A stretch of DNA of 64,000 nucleotides from Amyloporia xantha. Its lineage: Eukaryota > Basidiomycota > Agaricomycetes > Polyporales > Adustoporiaceae. Below the pieces are notes generated by a model that was not told where the DNA came from, made no database searches, and was given only the letters and a program-made list of their open reading frames with translations. Where the stretch lies: contig JAYKKR010000029.1 of NCBI GenBank assembly GCA_036971615.1, forward strand, positions 124,001 to 188,000, given 5' to 3'. Positions 36,918-44,241 of this stretch are shown here, piece after piece; position 1 is the first letter of the stretch; every line of letters begins with the position of its first letter. A program made the translations under genes and the position numbers.

Positions 36918-38483
36918 TCACTTCCGCGCCTTGCGCGGAAGTGAACGATAGCCTTTCACTCCGTGGAGTGTTAGGTAGTCCTCCAAGGCGGCCAACTCCT
37001 TGCAATGCGAGTATGGTTCCCATGTGTGGTCCCCTAGGGTCCACCGTACATGGAATTCCACTCGGTTGCCGTCCCAGCGGTGACCGACGATCTCGTCGAC
37101 CAGCCATTCCTGGTCTTCGTTCTGCCCAAAGTCGTAGTACGACTGCGCTTCACGATGCGGAAACATCGTGTCGTCGTTGGGCTCGTGCTTCCGTAGTAGG
37201 AATGCGTGGACCGTGGGGTGAATCCTGCGTTCCTTCAGTGCTTCCGGTAGTTCCAACGTATAGTTGGACGATTCCGGATGGGCACGCATCACCTTGTAGG
37301 GGCCGATATATTTCGGCATCAGTTTCCTCGCGCGTCCCTTCGGAAGCGCGAGGTTCTGAGTGGACAGGTACACCAGGGACCCAACCGTAAAGGCGGGTTC
37401 CTGCTGGCGATGTTTATTCGCTTGGTGGGCCTGCTGTACTCTGCTCTCGATGATGGCGTCATGCGCCATCTCGAGATTACTGCGAGCTCGCTCGGCGAAC
37501 TCGCGTACTCCTGCGTACGAGGATTCCGTGCTGATCCCGTTCAGCGTGCGAGGCAGATACCCGTAGTTCAACTCGAAGAGTGCGAATCCCGTTGTGCTGC
37601 TCGTGGCGGAATTCAAGGTGAATTCCACCATGGGGATCTTCTCGTACCAGTCGAGCTGGTCCGGAGATACCACCGATCGCAGTATCTGTGAAATCGAGCG
37701 GATTGTCCATTCAGACAATCCGTCCGTCTGGGGGTGAAAGGATGTCGACATCAGTAGTTTCGCCCCTAGGAGACGATGGAGTTCGCACCAAACTTCGACG
37801 TGAACTTCGAGTCTCGGTCCGAAACGATCGATTCGGGTAGCCCGTGAAGGCGGACTATCTCCCTCAGGTACTGCATCGCCAATTGCGAGGCAGTACTGGT
37901 GGTAGTTATGGGCACCAGGTGTACCATATTTGTCAACCGGCATACTACCACCCACAGGTAGTCGTACCCGTTGGACCCGGGGAATGGACCTACAAAGTCC
38001 ATCGCTATCGAATTCCACGGGTACCATGGAATCGGTAAGGAATGCAATAGGCCTGCTTGCAACTGGTTGCGCGGCTTTGCTGTTTGACAAGTTCCGCAAG
38101 TAATGCAGAACTTGTCAATGTCCCGGCCAATCTTCGGCCACCAGAAGGAGTGTCTGATGTACTCAGACGTCTTCTGTGGCCCGAAGTGCCCGATAGTCGT
38201 GTGCCCGTGGTCGATAACGACCTTGGGCAGTAGTTGCCTTTTGAGCGGCACCCTAGGGATGCAAAGTACTTCATCGCCTTGGCGATTTTTTGAGTAAATC
38301 AGTCCTTTGCGTATTATGAAGGCTGGGTACTCGCTCGGGGCGTCCTTGACCTTACTAAACAGTGGGTCATGGGCGTATCCCCCTCGTACCGTGCGGGTAA
38401 AGTCTATCTCCCGTTCGACGCGCTCCCTTAGGGGCGGTCCTGACTGGAGGGCTTCAGCGACCGTGGGGTCGTGTAACGTGCCG
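36918..38483 (-). pseudogene. Truncated Ty3/gypsy chromovirus pol: integrase and chromodomain
   Basis: The C-terminal part of a chromovirus polyprotein. It starts abruptly at about 38483 with NGTLHDPTVAEALQSGPPLR, after which come the integrase zinc-binding HHCC domain (HGHTTIGHFGPQKTSEYIRH then CITCGTC), the catalytic core (AMDFVGPFPGSNGYDYLWVV, IVSDRDSKF, STSFHPQTDGLSE with the last acidic residue) and a C-terminal chromodomain (EWLVDEIVGHRWDGNRVEFH then VRW..GDHTWEPYSHC). The chromodomain would steer insertion to modified histones. Reverse transcriptase and RNase H are missing because the fragment is cut at about 38483, where AT-rich DNA begins. A one-base break in a T run at about 37797-37800, just after DSKFTSKF, splits the integrase frame. 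The element is not functional. Confidence 0.88.
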
Positions 38484-38784
38484 TTACATATCTATTCAAT
38501 TATATTCCATTATATTATTATAATCCCTTATCCTAGGCTTATATGCCCTTATCATCTATATTTACATATGTTTGTGTGCCAGCACATATGCCACTATCCT
38601 ATTTCCTTTCTAAGACTAACACTTCTTTCACATTAACACCTATGTATGCATACTGTAGACACTCTCTGGAATAGAGATTGGGTGCAGCGCATATCAGGTG
38701 TGAGTGAGAGAAGTATATTTGTTACACATTTTTGCGCTCCTCTGACTTTGTCAGGTTTCTACAACCTGGGAGAGTTTACAGCGC
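38484..38784. other. AT-rich junction
   Basis: About 300 bp of AT-rich DNA between the truncated pol fragment and the ORF that enters the hairpin array. No gene seen. Confidence 0.5.
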
Positions 38785-41700
38785 ATGCATACACTTTCAA
38801 CTAGCTACTTCACTAAGTGGCCAGCTGGAACAGCCCTCTTGGCTAAATGCCTTGAGGTGTTGCATCCCCTGCATGAAGAAGCTCACAGTTCTTCATGCAA
38901 GGCTTGGAGAGTCCAAGACCTTCCCTCCTGGGTTCACTGGGAGAGAAGGTCTCTATCCTTTGAAAGAGCCATCTCAGATTTAATCGAGATGCCTCTCGAG
39001 GATCTCGAGGAACGAGTCACTCGGTTTGACGACCGAGCGAGACGGTATGGATTCGAGCGCGAAGAGCGCGCACTCATGGCAGTCAGTACCATCCGGTACT
39101 GTGTCATGGCGCAGCTCGATCACGACGAAGAGCGACGCGCTTCACAGCGGTCCTCTCCCGTGAACGAGCCGGCGAGGCCTAGCAGACCTGCAACGGGGAT
39201 CTCTGGGACTGCCCGAGGCTTGCGCCCGACGCCCCGCGTAGTCATTCCCGACGCGCGGCGCGGCGAGCGCCTACACGTGCCTTCTTCCGCTACCACCACC
39301 ACCACCTCCTCTTCCACCTCGACACCGGCCCACTCCACCACTGCAACACCCATGGCCGCGGAACCCGAACAGATGCACCCGGTACCCCCGAGCGCGCCAG
39401 TACGGCCTGTACAAGACGGCTCCCAGCAGCCACCACTGCTGCGTGCCCCGCCCAACGACGGCACGCTGCGCCCCTCTGCGACGCGTCAAGACGCGCCGTA
39501 CGGTTTTCAACCGCAAAGCTCGGGTCTTCAAGAGACTTCGAGCGATGTTCTGCTCCCGCAGGACGAACTCGCCGGGCGGCAGCGCGCCCGGGAGGGTATA
39601 GGCACCGGGAACAGGGGCACCCATATAGGTAAGTACCCCTGCTCAACCGTCGTCCGCCCTGAGCCGCCGCCCGACGCGCACAGTCGTGCTGCGTTGGGTG
39701 GGCCGTCATTCTCGAGTACAGCAGTGCTCGAGAACATGACGGAGAGCGGTGCGCTCGTCAGCACGGCTGACGGCGCACCCATCTCGTCCGCCGTACTCTC
39801 AGACACGCCGCCCCGCGCGCACATCAGTGCTGCACAGGGTAGATTGTCATCCCCAAGTACTGAAGTACTCGAGGATGCGAACGCAAATGGCGCGTATATC
39901 AGCCTAGCTGATTGTACGCCCGTATCGCCGGTTCCTCTGCCCGAACCACCGCCCAGCGTGCACATCAGTGCTGCGCAGGGTGGACCATTGCCCTCGAGTA
40001 CTCCTGTACTCGAGGACATGGATGTGGATGTGGGCGCGAGCAGTGCACAAGTCAGCACCACTGACGGCGCACCCGCTCCGTCTACCACACACCAGGAAAC
40101 GCCGCCCAACGCGCACCTCAGCGCCGCGCTGGGTGGACTGTCGTTCCCGAGCACAGTGGTGCTCAAAAACACGGGCGCACATACGAGCGACGCGCACAGT
40201 AGCACGGCTGACTGTGCGCAACCGCTGTATACCCCGCGTCTCACGCCTGGAACCAACGAGCACGACAGTGCTATGTTGGGGCCAATGTACTCCCTGAGCA
40301 GTTTCGTGCTTGAGGGTACCGTGATTGAACACCCGAGCGTGAGTGCGCCGAACAAGGCGCACTACTCGAGTACACTAGTACTCGAGCAGGTGCGTTGTTC
40401 GAACACATCGATATCAGTGCGAAATCGCGCACGCAGCGTTCTTCACGTCTGCGCGCAGGACAGCCCGCTGTCCTCAAGTACTTCTGTGCTTGAGAACGCG
40501 GACGCGAGGGATGCGCACGCCAGCGATGCTGACGGCGTACCCGCTGCACTGATTCCTCAACCCGAGCCGCTGCCCAGCGCACACAACAATGCCGCGCTGG
40601 GTCAGCCATGGCTCTCGAATATCTCAATATTTGAGAGCGCAGACGTGAGCAGTGCGTGCGCCAGCATAGCTGACGGTGCACTTGCTCCGCCGTCCGTTCA
40701 TTTCGAGCCACTGCCTAGCTCGCACAGCAGTGCTATGCCAGGCAAGCCGTGGTCCCCAAGTCCCCTAGTACTTGAGGACGCAGACGTGCATTGTGCGTGC
40801 ACCAGCACGGCTAGGTGCATGCCGACGTCGCTGGTCGTTCAACACGAGCCGCTGCTTGACGCGCACGGAAGTGTAGAGTTGAGAAGACTGCTGCTCTTGA
40901 GCACCTCGGTACTCGAGAGTACGAATGCGAGCAATACACGCAGCAGCGCTGCTGACTGCGTGCATATGCCGCCTGCCATCCGATGCCCGCGCACCAGCCC
41001 GATCGGCCGTGCGTACTCTTCGAGTACCCCGGTACTCGAAGGTACCTGTCGTGCTGGGACTAGCGTCGCAGACGACAGATGCCATCGCTCATGCAATCGT
41101 GCGCGGAGCCTTGCTCATATGCCGAGTACTACAGTACTCGACATCACTTATCATGACGGCGCGCCCCATAGCCACAGCAGTAGCATGCACCTGTCAAGTA
41201 CATCTGTACTCGACGGAGCCCACCCTTGCAGGGACTATGGTGTGCCCCTCGGTGCTGTGCTGAGTCGGTCGCTGTCCTCGATGACTTTGATGCTCGAGCG
41301 CGCGCATCCGCCGCATCTCAGCCATCACCCACCCCAGCCTAACGAGCATGACAGTGCTACGTTGGGATGGGTACTCGACCCCTTGAGTATCATACTCAAG
41401 GGGCCATTCATTTCGTACCTGAATGTGGACGTACTGGCCAGGGCATACCACCCGAGTACTTTGATACTCGAGTGGCTATCCTGCCCGAGTATGCCAGCAT
41501 TTGGGCAAACCCGTGCGTGCAGCGTCTCCGACGTCTGCGCGCAGGGCCGATCAATGTCCTCAAGCACAGATGTACTCGAGAACATGGACGCGAGCCGTAC
41601 ACGAATCAGTGGTGCTGATTCGATGTACGCCTTGCTCGTTGTTCAATACGAGCCCCTGCACAACACGCGCAACAGAGCCGTGTTATGCAGGCTGCTGTTC

Positions 41701-41859
41701 CCAAGTACCTGGATACTCGAGAACGTGAATAGAGGCGGTGTGCACATCAGCTCATCTGATTGCGTGCATCCGCTGCTCGTCGTCCAGGACAACACGCCAC
41801 ACCTTTCAGTCACTGTACCCCTGACTCCTAGGACATATATGCCTGACAATGTAGCCTGA
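38785..41859 (+). CDS. 1024-codon ORF whose C-terminal two thirds is an inverted-repeat array
   Basis: Not recognised as a named family. The first 285 codons look coding: a compact helical part (LEEVRT-like segments such as LEDLEERVTRFDDRARRYGF and EREERALMAVSTIRYCVMAQ) followed by a Thr/Ser/Pro-rich linker. From about 39640 the ORF enters a degenerate repeat. Its translation recurs as SSTxVLEN, VSTADGAP and PPxAHxSAALGG blocks. These blocks are the translations of three recurring inverted repeats in the DNA. The minus strand is also open for long stretches (for example 39528-40355), as expected when the repeat is palindromic. A real protein, a retrotransposon-derived ORF, or an ORF kept open by a structured repeat are all possible. 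The N-terminal part is the likelier to be translated. Confidence 0.45.
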   Translation: MHTLSTSYFTKWPAGTALLAKCLEVLHPLHEEAHSSSCKAWRVQDLPSWVHWERRSLSFERAISDLIEMPLEDLEERVTRFDDRARRYGFEREERALMAVSTIRYCVMAQLDHDEERRASQRSSPVNEPARPSRPATGISGTARGLRPTPRVVIPDARRGERLHVPSSATTTTTSSSTSTPAHSTTATPMAAEPEQMHPVPPSAPVRPVQDGSQQPPLLRAPPNDGTLRPSATRQDAPYGFQPQSSGLQETSSDVLLPQDELAGRQRAREGIGTGNRGTHIGKYPCSTVVRPEPPPDAHSRAALGGPSFSSTAVLENMTESGALVSTADGAPISSAVLSDTPPRAHISAAQGRLSSPSTEVLEDANANGAYISLADCTPVSPVPLPEPPPSVHISAAQGGPLPSSTPVLEDMDVDVGASSAQVSTTDGAPAPSTTHQETPPNAHLSAALGGLSFPSTVVLKNTGAHTSDAHSSTADCAQPLYTPRLTPGTNEHDSAMLGPMYSLSSFVLEGTVIEHPSVSAPNKAHYSSTLVLEQVRCSNTSISVRNRARSVLHVCAQDSPLSSSTSVLENADARDAHASDADGVPAALIPQPEPLPSAHNNAALGQPWLSNISIFESADVSSACASIADGALAPPSVHFEPLPSSHSSAMPGKPWSPSPLVLEDADVHCACTSTARCMPTSLVVQHEPLLDAHGSVELRRLLLLSTSVLESTNASNTRSSAADCVHMPPAIRCPRTSPIGRAYSSSTPVLEGTCRAGTSVADDRCHRSCNRARSLAHMPSTTVLDITYHDGAPHSHSSSMHLSSTSVLDGAHPCRDYGVPLGAVLSRSLSSMTLMLERAHPPHLSHHPPQPNEHDSATLGWVLDPLSIILKGPFISYLNVDVLARAYHPSTLILEWLSCPSMPAFGQTRACSVSDVCAQGRSMSSSTDVLENMDASRTRISGADSMYALLVVQYEPLHNTRNRAVLCRLLFPSTWILENVNRGGVHISSSDCVHPLLVVQDNTPHLSVTVPLTPRTYMPDNVA
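39711..41721. repeat. Array of about 18 short inverted repeats (hairpin family 2)
   Basis: Variants of ctcgagtac-NNN-gtactcgag recur at 39711, 39853, 39993, 40148, 40293, 40364, 40473, 40612, 40756, 40894, 41018, 41122, 41192, 41276, 41379, 41452, 41559 and 41700. Spacing is mostly 138-155 bp or about half of that (70-73 bp), with some of 84-124 bp. Loops are usually 3-6 bases. The best is 41379-41403, twelve perfect base pairs around one base (ccccttgagtat-c-atactcaagggg). Several copies differ from the consensus on both arms in a way that keeps pairing: gagcac/gtgctc at 40148, caag/cttg at 40473 and 40756, gaatat/atattt at 40612, and ttgag/ctcaa at 41379. Others have single mismatches. Confidence 0.88.
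39757..41765. repeat. Companion inverted repeats interleaved with the main array
   Basis: A second inverted repeat of the form gtcagc-acg-gctgac lies between copies of the main one, as at 39757-39771; relatives include atcagcctagctgat, gtcagcaccactgac, atcagtggtgctgat and atcagctcatctgat. A third, cccagcgc...gcgctggg, recurs ahead of each main copy, perfect near 40580-40605. Each of the roughly 140-bp units thus holds three different potential hairpins. Confidence 0.75.
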
Positions 41860-41987
41860 CCCTAGTGGCGCCGGACGCCGGCCGACGCCCCCGCTGTGAC
41901 CTACGAGACAGCATCGCCCGACGCGCGCTGCATTCCCCACAGGTATAGCGCGGCCGAGGTGTACCACTATCACATAGAGCTAGGCCC
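41860..41987. other. GC-rich spacer
   Basis: Short GC-rich stretch between the array ORF and the 165-bp tandem repeats, containing CGCCGG-type inverted motifs. No gene seen. Confidence 0.4.
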
Positions 41988-42401
41988 GGCCGATAAGATA
42001 TTTTATCGACTGTCCTTACTCTAAGCGCGGCCGTTCGTAATATGCTTCCCTACGGTGCAAGACCGCGCGAGACCACCGCGACCGACCCGTCTCGCGCCGT
42101 GGGCCATACTGCAGGCTCGCGCGATGCCATTTCCGCATCTTGGAAATAAGATCGGCCGATAAGATATTTTATCGACTGTCCTTACTCTAAGCGCGGCCGC
42201 TCGTAATATGCTTCCCTACGGTGCAAGACCGCGCGAGACCACCGCGACCGACCCGTCTCGCGCCGTGGGCCATACTGCAGGCTCGCGCGATGCCATTTCC
42301 GCATCTTGGAAGTAAGATCGGCCGATAAGATATTTTATCGACTGTCCTTACTCTAAGCGCGGCCGCTCGTAATATGCTTCCCTATGGTGCAAGACCGCGC
42401 G
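41988..42401. repeat. 165-bp tandem repeat, 2.5 copies
   Basis: Copies begin at 41988, 42153 and 42319 with cggccgataagatatttt and are nearly identical until the third ends at about 42401. Each unit contains an imperfect hairpin (gataaga-ta-ttttatc), a cttactctaagcgcggccg block and several CGCGAC/CGCGAG words. The high identity means recent duplication. Confidence 0.93.
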
Positions 42402-42760
42402 CGAACGCGACCGGTCAATGTCGTGCCATGGTGCTTGGAGACCTTTTTAAAATATTAGGTATCATATTTACCGATCCTGTTGCAAAATGCGGAAATTGGC
42501 ACCAAGCGGGTTTTCAGCATGTCGTGAGTGCACACGCGTGAGGAAGCCCCTTAATTTACAACACAATAACCAGACCAATCCGCACTTAGGCACGGTCGGG
42601 ATGTAGTCCTATATGGTGTGCATACTATAGGGCGCAATGTAGCTATTATACACTGCAAAATCAAGTACTGTTATGGTTTGCCTTAGCATACATGCACAGC
42701 GCGGTGGAGGCGAAGTTCACATTGAGATTACAGTGAAAATGAATAGGGCTAAATTGAGGT
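42402..42760. other. Non-coding, possible left edge of the KDZ cluster
   Basis: About 360 bp between the tandem repeats and the 3' end of the first RSPID gene. No gene and no clear terminal inverted repeat was found, but if the right-hand cluster is one element, its left end should be in or near this stretch. Confidence 0.4.
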
Positions 42761-43990
42761 CTACTTTGGACCACCATCCTCGTCCTCATCCGGTGAGGGA
42801 CACCCATCCACCCACAGCCTTCTCTCTACTTCGGAAATCGTCCTTGCTGTCCTCCTTGTTCTCAGTAGCTGCTGAATCCCCCGCACCAGAAAGAGGATGT
42901 CCTCGAGCGCCTCAATGTCGCGGTTGACCGCGATCAACTGCTCGCGAGAGTGTCTGCGCACATCGCGAACGTAAGTGGCCTCCCTCACAGAAGGAAACCC
43001 TATGTGAAGATAAATAGCCTGTTAGGATAAACTGCAAGATTACACACCTTGTCCAACAGTCTCCTTTATGTAGCTATATCGAGCGGGGTCAGAAACAGAA
43101 GGTGGCGGGCGCGCGACAGCGTCGTCACGCGGCAAGGGTCTCCGAGCCTCAGTCGCGGGTGCAACATTGGATTCCTCTTCGTTATGTGTGATTTCAATCG
43201 AGATTTGTTCTTTGAGAGTGTTCCAATCTTTCTTACCTTTGCGTTTTCCTTTCGCGTCTGCGTTGGCACGCGCAATATCATCCAGCGCGTCATTCGAATC
43301 GACATTAACGACATCGTTCAGGTCGATCGGAGAAGCAGCAGCGAGCATGCTCCTCTGCATTATATGGGTGGTAGTACTTGTAGTACTTGTGCCATAGCTG
43401 TTATTTCAGACATACCTCCATTACTGAGGTCACCGCTATCCTGATTGAACATGTCTGCCAGGTCCACCGGTGATCGGTCACGAAGAACGGCTCCTACATG
43501 AAGCAAGTTAAAACAAGCTGGGCAAACAATTCCCTCACTCACTATTGTGAGCTACATAGTCGCCAGCGGGAGGAATGTCAGTATCCTGATCGAGGATGTC
43601 GAGCTCAATGGGGCTCCGAGAGCGTTCGGAGACTTCGCGCGGATGTTAGATGAGATCACAACATCGAAGCGACCCGAAACATTACCTGGCTCGAGATCAA
43701 ATATTTCCACATCAATCGGGGACCGTGCGCGGGTGTTCATGTTGTTGTCTTGGAGCGCCGAATCGACGCCTTTGAGATTTAGGTGAAATGGACGAAAGAA
43801 GCTCCCGAAATGGGGCTGGAAATGGCTCTACTTACCAGTGTTCGATTCCAGGTCGCTAGATTCCGACATGAATGCGTCGAGGGTCACCGGAGATCGTTCT
43901 CGATCAAACACAGCTACAAAACATCAGTATCAGTCATGCGCGAGACGCGTACTCACAGTTATCTATGTCAGAGTCCATCGCCCGCGCCAT
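42761..43990 (-). CDS. RSPID-repeat acidic protein, left copy
   Basis: Not recognised as a named family. Seven exons: 43990-43957, 43913-43836, 43769-43686, 43632-43543, 43493-43416, about 43346-43048, 42999-42761. Exons 2 to 6 each carry one version of an R-S-P-I/V-D/E-L motif followed by acidic residues: RSPVTLDAFMSESSDLESN, RSPIDVEIFDLEPG, RSPIELDILDQDTDI, RSPVDLADMFNQDSGDL, ASPIDLNDVVNVDSND. Introns 1 to 5 and the last one are phase 1, so exons 2-5 (78-90 nt) are exchangeable modules. The last exon is a coiled coil (HSREQLIAVNRDIEALEDIL) with an acidic end (SPDEDEDGGPK). Exon 5 to exon 6 does not join in frame with any nearby splice site; one base seems off. The start at 43990 gives MARAMDSDIDN. 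It is divergent from the zinc-cluster gene at 44242. Confidence 0.7.
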
Positions 43991-44241
43991 TTGTCCGCGC
44001 GAGATGAGGTCGGTTGGGAAGACGAGACACTGAGTGGAATACGACAGTCGCGATCAATGCAGATTGCTCACGATCGCCGCGAAACGTGACGAGTTGATCG
44101 AGCGCTGCTGACATAACCCGTAACGCATTCAGTTCCTCGAAGGTCGCGCGCATCAAAGTCAGTTCTAACCTCCATCTCCTCCATAACCAGCTATTCACCT
44201 GATTCACTATCTCCGTTTCATCTTCAGTCCTCTCCCACAGC
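43991..44241. promoter_or_regulatory. Shared divergent promoter, left copy
   Basis: The 250-bp space between the two divergent starts contains a block at about 44105-44163 that is clearly similar to the reverse complement of 62682-62739 in the matching space on the right flank. Both copies share gctgacataacccg followed by a gttcag-like and a gaaggtcgcgcgc segment. A pyrimidine-rich stretch (44200-44240) leads to the plus-strand ATG. Confidence 0.65.

Noticed and set aside
39528..40355. 275-codon minus-strand frame over the hairpin array
   Set aside because: It mirrors the plus-strand repeat because the units are palindromic; no independent protein features.
39711..41721. CRISPR array
   Set aside because: Units are diverged palindromes without constant repeats or unique spacers, and the genome is eukaryotic.
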